Assembly (NCBI GenBank): GCA_014383605.1
Contig: JACNHM010000492.1
Coordinates: 1-23,458 of the forward strand
Direction: 5' to 3'
DNA length: 23,458 nucleotides
DNA from: Chloroflexota bacterium
GTDB taxonomy: Bacteria > Chloroflexota > Anaerolineae > UBA3071
Made by a program: the position numbers and the translations under genes. The notes under the pieces were generated by a model, which saw only the letters and a program-made list of their open reading frames with translations, had not been told where the DNA came from and made no database searches. Shown here in pieces: positions 1 to 11,122 of this stretch. Every line of letters starts with the position of its first letter. The stretch's first letter is position 1.

Positions 1-2
1 TG

Positions 3-3698
<3,696 letters not shown>

Positions 3699-3966
3699 AG
3701 GCCGGCTGTTCGGCAAGGTCTCCTGACCACAGCCGGCGGGCCTTGGGGTCGGACTCCCCAGCTTGCTGGGGGCACTGCCGATACACTGAAGTGTCCGGCA
3801 GCAGGGCCTACGGCCAGGCGTCGGCCGGCGCCGACGCCATGGTAACGCCTTCTCGCCCGCGCAGGCGGGCGACCGGCGCTCAGCGCCCCCCAACGGCGAT
3901 TTCAATCGGCGACTCAGCGTGCTCGGCGGTCTCCGCGGTGGAAAAGCTTTTTGGCCACGCCCAAAC
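3699..3966. repeat. Hairpin-rich noncoding region
   Basis: No believable gene in about 330 bases between the CHAT gene and the tRNA. It contains a dense run of inverted repeats: 3701-3709 with 3729-3737 (9 bp, directly after the CHAT stop), 3756-3762 with 3765-3771 (7 bp, 2-nt loop), an imperfect one near 3777-3801, 3817-3825 with 3830-3838 (9 bp, loop CGGC), 3853-3860 with 3865-3872 (8 bp), and 3875-3879 with 3883-3887 (5 bp). None is followed by a T run, so they do not look like ordinary intrinsic terminators. They could be degenerate REP-like elements, a transcription barrier, or part of a structured RNA. Confidence 0.6.
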
Positions 3967-3995
3967 TTGCACCCTTTCGCCTTTGTGGGTATAAT
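3967..3995 (+). promoter_or_regulatory. Sigma-70 type promoter of the tRNA-Thr gene
   Basis: A -35 box TTGCAC (3967-3972) is followed by exactly 17 bases and a perfect -10 box TATAAT (3990-3995). Transcription would start near 4002, about 28 bases before the mature tRNA 5' end. The position and spacing leave little doubt that it serves the tRNA. Confidence 0.85.
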
Positions 3996-4029
3996 ACCCC
4001 CGGTTGGGGAAGCCATCCCCGCCCCGCGG

Positions 4030-4105
4030 GCCACCCTAGCTCAATCGGCAGAGCAAGCGCTTCGTAAGCGCTAGGTTATCGGTTCAAATCCGATGGGTGG
4101 CTCCA
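4030..4105 (+). tRNA. tRNA-Thr (anticodon CGT)
   Basis: Complete cloverleaf. Acceptor stem GCCACCC (4030-4036) pairs with GGGTGGC (4095-4101); D arm GCTC/GAGC (4039-4042, 4051-4054); anticodon stem AGCGC/GCGCT with loop TTCGTAA, anticodon CGT at 4063-4065; T arm ATCGG/CCGAT around TTCAAAT. CCA is encoded at 4103-4105. Discriminator base 73 is T, whereas many bacterial threonine tRNAs have A there. It reads ACG codons. It is a single-gene unit with its own promoter and terminator. Confidence 0.97.
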
Positions 4106-4113
4106 TCGCCCAC

Positions 4114-4145
4114 AAAGCCCCGACCTCTGCCCGGTTGGGGCTTTT
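4114..4145 (+). terminator. Intrinsic terminator after tRNA-Thr
   Basis: AAAGCCCCGACC (4114-4125) pairs with GGTTGGGGCTTT (4133-4144) over 12 bp with one G-T wobble and a 7-nt loop, ending in a short TTTT run. It begins 8 bases after the encoded CCA, so it should end the tRNA transcript and insulate the downstream operon. Confidence 0.85.
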
Positions 4146-4192
4146 GTACGCCAAACGCACTGGAAAGCTGAGGACACAGCGCCTCTGCACAA

Positions 4193-4246
4193 GCGTAAGG
4201 CGTGAAACGTGGTCCACTCTTACGTTTTACGTTTCACGTTTTACGC
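4193..4246. repeat. Heptad (ACGTTTY) repeat forming an 18-bp inverted repeat
   Basis: The right side is a 7-bp tandem repeat: ACGTTTT, ACGTTTC, ACGTTTT, ACG from 4222. The last 18 bases of it (4229-4246) pair with 4193-4210 over 18 bp with only two G-T wobbles, around an 18-nt loop. It sits 18 bases before the ResB-like start codon and just before its ribosome binding site, so it could fold in the leader of that mRNA. No T run follows. It is one of four period-7 repeats in this window. Confidence 0.8.
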
Positions 4247-4264
4247 CACGCCCAGGGGAAGCCC

Positions 4265-5668
4265 ATGCTGGCGGATCAGACAGCGAAAGGAAAACCTCAT
4301 CCCGACATCCTCGACAGGCTCTGGCGCATCGCCAGCGGGCAGACCGCCCAGCTCGTGCTGCTGGCCTTGCTGACGCTGAGCCTGCTGCTGGGCTCGCTGT
4401 TGCCACAACTCTCCTCGGCGGAGGTAACCGACCCGGCCCTGGCCAGCCGCTGGCTGAGCAGCACCGCCGCCCGCTACGGCGCCGCGGGGATGGTGCTGCG
4501 GACTCTGGGTCTGTTGGACATCGCCCACGCCCTGTGGTTCCGGCTGCTGCTGGCCCTGCTGGCCTTTCACCTGCTGCTGCGCGCCGCCGAAGCGGCGAGA
4601 ATGGCCTGGACCGTGCTGAGCGACCGCCGCCCTGCGCCTCCCGCCCCGCCCGACCTTCCCCACGCGACCTCGGCGTCGCTGTTGCCACCGCTGCCGCAAG
4701 CCGCCGTCGCCGTGCGCACACAACTCGCCGCCAGCGGCCTGCGGGTGTTGGGGGGAGAGGAAGAAGAGACGGCCACTGGCGCCTGCCTCTACGCTGACCG
4801 CGCCCGCCTCGGCGTGCTGGCCCCTGTGCTGGCCAACGTCGGGGCCTTGCTCCTGCTGTGGGGGCTGTTCATCAACAGCGGGTGGGGCTGGCAGACGTCC
4901 GAACTGCTGCTAGCCCCTGGACAGGAGAGCGCCCTGCAGCACGACACGGGGCTCAGCCTGCGTCTGGAAAAGAGCGCGTCCACCGGCAGCGGGCAGCTTC
5001 TCTTCCTCCATGACCAGGGCGAAACCGTGGCCAGACCGCTGGCCCTGGCCCGTCCGGCGCGCTATCGCGGCATCGGCGTGTACCAGACGGGGGACGGGCC
5101 GGCGCTGCTGGTGCGCGGGGAAGACGAGACAGGCCAACCCCTCAGCCTGCAGCCGCTGACCGGCGAAGCCACGGTTGCCGACACGGTCAGCCTCATCTTC
5201 GATCAGCCGCAGGCCGAGCGCCATTTGACCGTGCCCGAGCGCAACCTGGCACTGCGGGTCGTCGTCCAGCCCCCTCCCTCCGCCGACCAGACCGGCCAGC
5301 CATCGTTTCTGCTGGAAGCCTACCAGGGCGGCAACTCAGACCCCATCCTCGCCACCTCGCTCAGCAGGAACAGCGTGCTGGAAGTGACCGGCGCTCGTTT
5401 TGAGCTCACGCCGGAGCGCTACCGGGTGCTGCGGGCGACACGGGCACCGGGCCTGGCCTGGCTCTTGGCGGGCGGGCTGTTCATTCTCCTGGCAGCCGTC
5501 CTGCCACTGATCTGGCCGGCGCTGCAAGTGTGGGCGGAGCTGATTCCCGAGCGGCGGGCAGTGGCCGTGCGACTGACAGGGCGGGCGCAGGGGGCAACCA
5601 TAGACGTGCCAGAGGAATTGGCGCAACTGGCAAGAGCCTTGGAGGGGAGCGATGGCCGCGAAGAGTAA
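4265..5668 (+). CDS. ResB-like cytochrome c biogenesis family membrane protein
   Basis: 467 residues from the ATG at 4265, chosen because AGGGGA (4254-4259) precedes it at ribosome-binding distance; a longer frame from 4202 would run through the inverted repeat. Membrane segments at about 29-47, 88-108, 182-203 and 397-423, with a large hydrophilic loop of about 190 residues between the third and fourth, which is the ResB/Ccs1 layout. ResB-family proteins work with CcsA in system II cytochrome c maturation, carrying reduced apocytochrome or heme across the membrane. No CcsA/ResC partner is visible here. The stop overlaps the uridine kinase gene by 17 bases. Family call fairly sure; partner and exact role unknown. 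An unrelated membrane protein of similar layout is the alternative. Confidence 0.75.
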   Translation: MLADQTAKGKPHPDILDRLWRIASGQTAQLVLLALLTLSLLLGSLLPQLSSAEVTDPALASRWLSSTAARYGAAGMVLRTLGLLDIAHALWFRLLLALLAFHLLLRAAEAARMAWTVLSDRRPAPPAPPDLPHATSASLLPPLPQAAVAVRTQLAASGLRVLGGEEEETATGACLYADRARLGVLAPVLANVGALLLLWGLFINSGWGWQTSELLLAPGQESALQHDTGLSLRLEKSASTGSGQLLFLHDQGETVARPLALARPARYRGIGVYQTGDGPALLVRGEDETGQPLSLQPLTGEATVADTVSLIFDQPQAERHLTVPERNLALRVVVQPPPSADQTGQPSFLLEAYQGGNSDPILATSLSRNSVLEVTGARFELTPERYRVLRATRAPGLAWLLAGGLFILLAAVLPLIWPALQVWAELIPERRAVAVRLTGRAQGATIDVPEELAQLARALEGSDGREE

Positions 5669-6332
5669 CCCCATCACCATCGGCGTGGCCGGGGGCACCG
5701 GCTCCGGCAAGACCACCGTGGCCGAGGCCATCCTCGGCCGGGTCGGCTTCCAGCACATCGCCTTCTTGCAGCACGATGCTTACTACTTTGACCAGGGCCA
5801 CCTGCCGCCGGCCGAGCGGGCCAAGGTCAACTACGACCACCCGGACACGCTGGACAACGAGTTGCTGATCGAGCACGTGCAGGCGCTGCAGGCCTGGCAG
5901 GTGGCCGAGGTGCCCATCTACGACTTCACCACCCACACCCGCACGGCCCAGACGCGCCGCGTGGAGCCGCAGCCGGTGATCCTGGTGGAGGGCATCCTCA
6001 TCTTCGCCGTCCGCGACCTGCGGGAGCTGATGGACGTCAAGATTTACGTGGACACCGATGCTGACCTGCGCTTCATCCGCCGCTTGCAGCGGGACATCGC
6101 CGAGCGGGGGCGCACGATGGAATCGGTGGTCAAGCAGTACCTGAGCACGGTGCGGCCCATGCACCTGGAATTCGTGGAGTCCAGCAAGCGCTACGCCGAC
6201 GTCATCATCCCTGAAGGGGGCTTCAACGAGGTGGCCATGGACATGGTGGTGGCCCGCATCCAGGCGCTGCTGGGAGAGGAGACCGAGCGCGGACACAGAG
6301 GCGATTTCGAGAAAGATGCAAGGCTGAGATGA
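5652..6332 (+). CDS. udk: Uridine kinase
   Basis: 226 residues, the usual size for bacterial uridine kinase, which phosphorylates uridine (and cytidine) to UMP (CMP) in pyrimidine salvage. Seen: Walker A GGTGSGKT at residues 14-21, HDAYYFD after the first strand, YDHPDTLDNELL, PIYDFTTHTRT (nucleoside-binding region), VILVEGIL (Walker B-like strand) and the arginine-rich lid RFIRRLQRDIAERGR. Start ATG 5652 follows GGAGGGGA (5641-5648). It overlaps the preceding ResB-like gene by 17 bases, and its stop shares ATGA with the flippase start, so all three are probably co-translated. Inference: in this operon it may feed the UTP pool for nucleotide-sugar synthesis. Confidence 0.93.
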   Translation: MAAKSNPITIGVAGGTGSGKTTVAEAILGRVGFQHIAFLQHDAYYFDQGHLPPAERAKVNYDHPDTLDNELLIEHVQALQAWQVAEVPIYDFTTHTRTAQTRRVEPQPVILVEGILIFAVRDLRELMDVKIYVDTDADLRFIRRLQRDIAERGRTMESVVKQYLSTVRPMHLEFVESSKRYADVIIPEGGFNEVAMDMVVARIQALLGEETERGHRGDFEKDARLR

Positions 6333-7780
6333 CAGAGGAAGACAGCCTGCTAAGACGTTCACTGAACGGCATCGGGATCGTATCTTCGGTGACGGGTTTC
6401 AGGATTATCGCCAACCTGGCGACGCAGATGATCCTGACCCGGCTGCTGGCCCCGGAAGCCTTCGGTGTCGTCACCTTCGCCACCACAGTGGTCGGCTTCT
6501 GCGCTTTTCTCACCAATGTCCAGGGACAGAAGGCCATCATTCGCAGCGACCACGCCCGGGCCACGGCTTTCACCGACACAGCCTTCACCATTGAACTTAC
6601 CCTCAGCCTGGTGGTCAGTCTGTTGCTCGTGAGCCTGGCCCCTATCATCTTGGACGCCTTGGGCAAACCGGAGGTTACCCCCTTTGCCCGAGTCCTGGCG
6701 CTCACCCTGATCGCTGAGCGGTTGTTGATTCCCAAAGCATGGTTCGAGCGACAACTCGATTTCCTGCACGCGAACATCCCCGGCTTGGCGGGGATCGTCG
6801 CCAACGCTGCGGTGGCTATCTCGCTCGCTCTCCTGGGAGCCGGGCTATGGAGCATCGTCGGCGGCGTCTTGGCCGAGGGCATCATTCAGGGGGCAGTTCT
6901 CTGGGGCATTGCTGCATACCGGCCCCGCCTGCGCTGGAACCGCCAGATCGCCGGCGAGATCCTCCGTTTCGGCCTGCCGCTGACCGGGGCAGCCATCGTG
7001 GCCTACTTCTACTGGAACGTGGACGATTTCCTGGTGGGCAAGATCGCCGGCAACGAAAAGCTGGGCTACTACTGGCTGGCCTTCAAGTTCCCTCACTACA
7101 TCCTGGCGGCCCAGACGGCGCTCAATTCGGTGGTCTTTCCAGCTTTCTCCCGCGCCAGAGATGACGCACAGTTGTTGCGCGGCTTCAAGCTCGCCACGCG
7201 CACGTCGGCCTTCGTGCTCTTGCCCTTTTGCAGCATCGCCTTGACCCTTGGCGAGCCGACCATCCGTTATTTCTTCGGCCCCAAGTGGCTGCCGGCGACC
7301 TTCGCCTTCCAGGTGTTCATGGTGCTGATCACCATGCGGGGCATCGTCGCCCACTGGACACAAGTGATGACCTGCAAAGGCGAGACCCCGTTTCAGTTCA
7401 GGGTCATCGTCCTGAACGCCATCGTGCTGCTCCTGGCCGGCTATCCTCTGCTCTTGCACTACGACTTCAACGGTATGGCCGTAGCGGTGTTGCTCACCAT
7501 CGCCTTCAGCTTCGTCTTCATGGTGCCCAAGTTGAAGAGCCTTCTGCCTGCTGTCAGCTATCGCGCCTTGCTGGTCCGGCCTGTGCTCGCCTTCGCGCTG
7601 ACCAGCGCGACGATGGCTTTGCTCATCCGGCATCCGGGCGAGCTGAGCCTGGGGCAGTACATCGTCGCGCTGGCGGGACAAGGAGCCCTCTACCTGGCTT
7701 TGCTCTACCTGCTCGATCATGTCGCCTTACTGGAAATCCTTTCCATCTTCAAACGTTATGCACTTCACCGTACATCATGA
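6329..7780 (+). CDS. Wzx/WzxC-type polysaccharide flippase (MOP superfamily)
   Basis: 483 residues, almost entirely hydrophobic segments joined by short loops, fitting the 12-14 membrane helices of lipid-linked oligosaccharide flippases. The N-terminal region has the hallmark RLLAPEAFGVVTF following an amphipathic start, and the middle carries GLWSIVGGVLAEG and YRPRLRW typical of WzxC-like proteins. Such proteins move undecaprenyl-diphosphate-linked glycans from the inner to the outer leaflet of the cytoplasmic membrane. Starts at ATGA overlapping the uridine kinase stop; its last 23 bases overlap the next gene. It is the only flippase in the window and probably exports the product of the glycosyltransferases that follow. 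No Wzy-type polymerase was recognised. Confidence 0.9.
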   Translation: MTEEDSLLRRSLNGIGIVSSVTGFRIIANLATQMILTRLLAPEAFGVVTFATTVVGFCAFLTNVQGQKAIIRSDHARATAFTDTAFTIELTLSLVVSLLLVSLAPIILDALGKPEVTPFARVLALTLIAERLLIPKAWFERQLDFLHANIPGLAGIVANAAVAISLALLGAGLWSIVGGVLAEGIIQGAVLWGIAAYRPRLRWNRQIAGEILRFGLPLTGAAIVAYFYWNVDDFLVGKIAGNEKLGYYWLAFKFPHYILAAQTALNSVVFPAFSRARDDAQLLRGFKLATRTSAFVLLPFCSIALTLGEPTIRYFFGPKWLPATFAFQVFMVLITMRGIVAHWTQVMTCKGETPFQFRVIVLNAIVLLLAGYPLLLHYDFNGMAVAVLLTIAFSFVFMVPKLKSLLPAVSYRALLVRPVLAFALTSATMALLIRHPGELSLGQYIVALAGQGALYLALLYLLDHVALLEILSIFKRYALHRTS

Positions 7781-8873
7781 CCCTCACATCAATGCGCGGG
7801 TGGAACGAGACCTGACGCTGATCAGGGAAGCATTGCTGGAGCGCTTTCCCAACATCACAGCGCTGATTCTGGTTGGCGGATTCGGACGCGGAGAGGGCAG
7901 CGTGCTGGTGGATGGCACGGGGAATATCACCCCCATCAATGACTACGACATCCTTGTCATCCACAAGGGGCGCATTGATCGCCAGGCGCTGGCCCAGCAA
8001 CGTCAGATCCTGGCCCGGCGGGTCGGCATCTGGTTGCTCGATCTGCTGGCTCTGGAAGGAAGCGAGATACCCAGGCTTCCCCTCACACAGCTTCACTACG
8101 ACAGTTCTGCCGGCGGGTATCTGTTCCACGGCCATCCACAGGTCATGGATCGCTGGCCGCGGTGGCAGGCCAGCGACATCCCTTGGGCCGAGGGCAAGAA
8201 GATGCTCTTCAATCGCTTCGTGTCCATCCTCGAAGCATACAGGAATGATTTCCTTCATCACCCTCTGCAAAATGAGGAGGTCTTCAAACTCGCCAACCAG
8301 ACCAGCAAGGCTATCCTGGCTTGCTGCGATGCGTTGTTGATACTGGCAGGCCGTTACGAGCATCTTTACCAAAAGCGGGCGCAGCGGTTTGCCGAGGTCT
8401 ATCCGCAGCGCAAGACGGAGGCTGCGCTGGTGCAGCGGGCCTGCGACTTCAAGCTGCGCCCCGCGCCGGTGCCCGCATTCGATGCACTGAGCTATTGGCA
8501 AGAGGGCATGGACTTCTATGCCGAGACCCTGCAGGAATTCCTGCCGCGCTTTTACCGGCGTGGCTTCGACGATTGGCGTGCTTTTAGCCGTTTCTACGCC
8601 AGTCCCCTTAGCCTTCAGAACTGGCGGGGCTACGCCCGAGACCTGGTGCGCCGCCTGTTGGGCCGTTTTCCAACCTATGGTGCGATCTTGCACCTGGAGT
8701 TAGCCGCCCTGCACCTGATACAAGCTAAACACGACACTGCCGCTGAACACCAACTTGTCCGTTCAGCCCGGCAGCACCTGCAACACAGCGGATGCACGTT
8801 GCCATCGCCCGAAGCCTCCTGGGAGGAGATACGCCGGGCAGTTGTAGAACATTGGTACATCATCAAGCATTGA
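7758..8873 (+). CDS. Nucleotidyltransferase-domain protein, module A
   Basis: 371 residues from ATG 7758; a longer frame from 7719 exists but would overlap the flippase gene further. The N-terminal ~110 residues look like a pol-beta superfamily nucleotidyltransferase: GGFGRGEG at 40-47, acidic pair D62-Y-D64 in NDYDILVI, and a plausible third carboxylate D95 in WLLDLL. The remaining ~260 residues are predicted mostly helical and match nothing I recognise. The family moves nucleoside monophosphates onto small molecules, RNA or proteins; the acceptor here is unknown. It overlaps the flippase gene by 23 bases and is followed by a phosphatase-superfamily hydrolase, the same order as the second copy at 13923-16434. 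The full catalytic set argues that it is active. Substrate-binding-only roles cannot be excluded. Confidence 0.8.
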   Translation: MHFTVHHDPHINARVERDLTLIREALLERFPNITALILVGGFGRGEGSVLVDGTGNITPINDYDILVIHKGRIDRQALAQQRQILARRVGIWLLDLLALEGSEIPRLPLTQLHYDSSAGGYLFHGHPQVMDRWPRWQASDIPWAEGKKMLFNRFVSILEAYRNDFLHHPLQNEEVFKLANQTSKAILACCDALLILAGRYEHLYQKRAQRFAEVYPQRKTEAALVQRACDFKLRPAPVPAFDALSYWQEGMDFYAETLQEFLPRFYRRGFDDWRAFSRFYASPLSLQNWRGYARDLVRRLLGRFPTYGAILHLELAALHLIQAKHDTAAEHQLVRSARQHLQHSGCTLPSPEASWEEIRRAVVEHWYIIKH

Positions 8874-8910
8874 GAACCTGTCCGAAGAACCTGCAGAGGC
8901 CGCTCCCAGC

Positions 8911-8929
8911 CGCCGACAAGGTGTCGGCG
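8911..8929. repeat. Short perfect hairpin between module A nucleotidyltransferase and hydrolase
   Basis: CGCCGACA (8911-8918) pairs perfectly with TGTCGGCG (8922-8929) around a 3-nt loop in the 87-base gap 8874-8960. No T run follows, so a terminator is unlikely; an mRNA-processing site or REP-like remnant fits better. The equivalent junction in module B has no gap at all. Confidence 0.6.
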
Positions 8930-8960
8930 CTCCGGATTTGCCGAGGGGGACAATACTACG

Positions 8961-10232
8961 ATGTCGCCATCCAAAGTCACGTTTGCCATCCTGCTGGACG
9001 CTCTGAGGCACGGCTGCATTAATCCCACTGACACTCCTTTTCTGTGGTCCTTGCAGCAAAAAGGGGTCTGGGGAGCGGCGGTGGAGCCGTTTGCCTTTCA
9101 GACGCGTCCGGCGTTTTTCGCCGGCCTGTGGCCGCAAGAATGCGATGTGTGCCATCTCTTCTGGTACGATCCGGAGGGCTCACCCTACCGCTTCACGCGC
9201 TATCTGCCCCTGCCTGATGGGCTGCTGCGGGTGCCCAAGCTGCGCGGCCTGATCCATCGCGGGCTGCGGAGTCTGGCGCGGCGCAACGAGCGGCGCCGAG
9301 GTCATTCCGCTTCCGCCCTCTACGCTCAGCCGTGGCAAGTCCCCTTTCGCTTCCTGCGCTACTTCGCCTATTCCGAACGCCATCTAACCTGGCAGCCCAA
9401 CGCTTTGCCCAGCCCCACCGTCTTCGACGTGCTGCGGCAGCATGGCTTCTCTTGGCTCTGGCTGGGATACCCAGGGCATGACCAGCACACGCAGCCACTG
9501 CTGCGCGCCTTCCAGCAGCAGATCAGGCCAGAGCATCGTTTTGCCTACCTGCACTTCGCCGAACTGGACTGGGCGGGGCACCGCTACGGGCCAGAATCAC
9601 GGCAGTACCGGGAAACGCTGAAGGAACTGGACGCCGCGGTAGAGGAGGTCTATGACCATCTCGACCGAATGTTTGATCAGGTCAACGGTGTGATCTTCGG
9701 CGATCACGGCATGGTTTCCATCCGGCGCTTGGTAAACGTGGAGGCCGCACTGCGCCAAACCGGCCTGCGCGTGCCGCGTGATTTCGTCTATTTCCTGGAT
9801 TCGACGCAGGCCCGTTTCTGGTTCGGGCACGAAAGAGCGCGGCGGATCACGGAAGAGACACTGGCCTCGCTGGAGGGAGGACGCATTCTGCGCCAAGGAG
9901 ACTACGAGCGGCTGCATATCCACTTCGAACACGACCGCTTCGGCCAACTGTTCTTCGTCGCCGACGGGCATGCGCTGATCTTTCCCAACTTCTTCCAGCA
10001 TCTCAAGCCAGCGCGGGGCATGCACGGCTACCTGCCGGAGGTACGGGACAACTGGGCCCACTACCTCACCGTCAACAACGTCCACGACGTTCCTGCTGGG
10101 GAAATGCATCAGCCGGTGCCCATGATTGATCTCTTCCCCACCTTTCTGGAACTGCTGCAACTGCCCATCCCGGCGGGCAGCTATGCGCGCAGCATCTGGC
10201 AACAGGCTCGACAGCACAGGACGAAGCGATGA
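8961..10232 (+). CDS. Alkaline-phosphatase-superfamily (NPP-like) phosphodiesterase, module A
   Basis: 423 residues. The metal-site pattern of type I phosphodiesterase/nucleotide pyrophosphatases is intact in order: Asp13 (AILLDALR), probable nucleophile Thr48 (FQTRPAFF), Asp203 and His207 (ELDWAGH), Asp248-His249 (FGDHGM) and His355 (GMHGYLPE). Family enzymes use two zinc-like metals to hydrolyse phosphodiester, pyrophosphate or sulfate esters. There is no signal peptide or membrane segment, so it should act in the cytoplasm, unlike LTA synthase or most NPPs. AGGGGGA at 8944-8950 lies 10 bases before the ATG. The stop overlaps the GT2 start (ATGA). It is paralogous in layout to 15310-16434. 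Plausible substrates are nucleotide sugars, a nucleotidylated product of the adjacent nucleotidyltransferase, or a phosphorylated glycan intermediate; the sequence does not decide. Confidence 0.85.
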   Translation: MSPSKVTFAILLDALRHGCINPTDTPFLWSLQQKGVWGAAVEPFAFQTRPAFFAGLWPQECDVCHLFWYDPEGSPYRFTRYLPLPDGLLRVPKLRGLIHRGLRSLARRNERRRGHSASALYAQPWQVPFRFLRYFAYSERHLTWQPNALPSPTVFDVLRQHGFSWLWLGYPGHDQHTQPLLRAFQQQIRPEHRFAYLHFAELDWAGHRYGPESRQYRETLKELDAAVEEVYDHLDRMFDQVNGVIFGDHGMVSIRRLVNVEAALRQTGLRVPRDFVYFLDSTQARFWFGHERARRITEETLASLEGGRILRQGDYERLHIHFEHDRFGQLFFVADGHALIFPNFFQHLKPARGMHGYLPEVRDNWAHYLTVNNVHDVPAGEMHQPVPMIDLFPTFLELLQLPIPAGSYARSIWQQARQHRTKR

Positions 10233-11122
10233 GTCACGTACCGGAAGTCTCAATCATCATCCGCACAAAGAACGAAGTGGCCAAGATGGAGAAGTGCCTG
10301 ACCGCGCTACTGGCTCAAGATACGCCGCGCCGCTGCGAGATCGTGGTCATCGACTCCGGTTCCACAGATGGCACGTTGGACATCTGCCGCCGTTTTCCTG
10401 TGCGCTTGCACGAAATCCCTCCCCAGGAGTTCAACTACGGACGGACGTTGAATCAGGGAGCTCGATTGGCCAGCGGGCGCTTCTTCGTATCCTTCACCGC
10501 CCATGCCCTCCCTCTGGACGATAGCTGGCTGGAGCGGCTGCTGGTCCATCTCGACCGAGACAAGCGGGTCGCTGGCGTTTACAGCCGCGAAGTCCCCTGG
10601 CCCGAGGCTTCGCCGCTGGAAGCCGCCCGGCTGCATCTGCGCTTTCCCGCCCAGCGACGCACGTTCAGCCCCGAAGAGAGGGCCGAAGAAGACGACGGAC
10701 ACCCTCAGCCGGTGATTCCCTTTTCCAACGTGGCCTCCGCGACGCAGCGGGAGCTGGTGCTGCGGTTTCCCTTCCCTGAGCTGGCTTATGCTGAGGACAG
10801 AGCCTGGGCCAGAATGATGCTGCAACGAGGGTATCGCTTCGTGTACGAACCAGAGGCGAGGGTCTACCACTCCCACGACGAAGGGCTGCCCACGTACTAC
10901 CGCCGCCAACTTCTCATCGGACGATCGAAGCGGCAGATATCGGTCCATCCCCCGTCCCTGTGGAGCATCGCCCGCACGGCGCTGGGTGACCTGAGCGGCC
11001 AGGTGCGCTTCTTCCGCCAGACCTTGCCCACAGGCCAGCAAGCTTACTGGACGGCCCAGGGCCTGCTGTACTGCATGACGCGCATCGCAGCTCAAACGTT
11101 GGGCAGCCGGGGCCAGCCATGA
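10229..11122 (+). CDS. GT2 family glycosyltransferase (rhamnosyltransferase-like)
   Basis: 297 residues with a GT-A fold N-terminus: VSIIIRTKNE, IDSGSTDGT at 41-49, FNYGRTLNQGA, then SFTAHALP at 88-95 where rhamnosyltransferase-like GT2 enzymes usually carry a TQDA.P motif, and AEDRAWA further on. The usual Asp of that metal-binding motif is therefore His92; the rest of the domain is intact, suggesting a subfamily trait rather than decay. It would transfer a sugar from an NDP-sugar to a lipid-linked glycan at the cytoplasmic face. There is no membrane helix. Start and stop both sit in ATGA overlaps with the hydrolase and the following GT4 gene, implying tight co-translation. Confidence 0.9.
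   Translation: MSHVPEVSIIIRTKNEVAKMEKCLTALLAQDTPRRCEIVVIDSGSTDGTLDICRRFPVRLHEIPPQEFNYGRTLNQGARLASGRFFVSFTAHALPLDDSWLERLLVHLDRDKRVAGVYSREVPWPEASPLEAARLHLRFPAQRRTFSPEERAEEDDGHPQPVIPFSNVASATQRELVLRFPFPELAYAEDRAWARMMLQRGYRFVYEPEARVYHSHDEGLPTYYRRQLLIGRSKRQISVHPPSLWSIARTALGDLSGQVRFFRQTLPTGQQAYWTAQGLLYCMTRIAAQTLGSRGQP

Noticed and set aside
4030..4105. tRNA-Thr as an attachment site for an integrated element
   Set aside because: No integrase gene and no second copy of the tRNA 3' end was seen in the window.
4093..4797. 234-codon frame starting inside the tRNA
   Set aside because: Begins in the T arm of the tRNA, crosses the terminator and overlaps the ResB-like gene in another frame.
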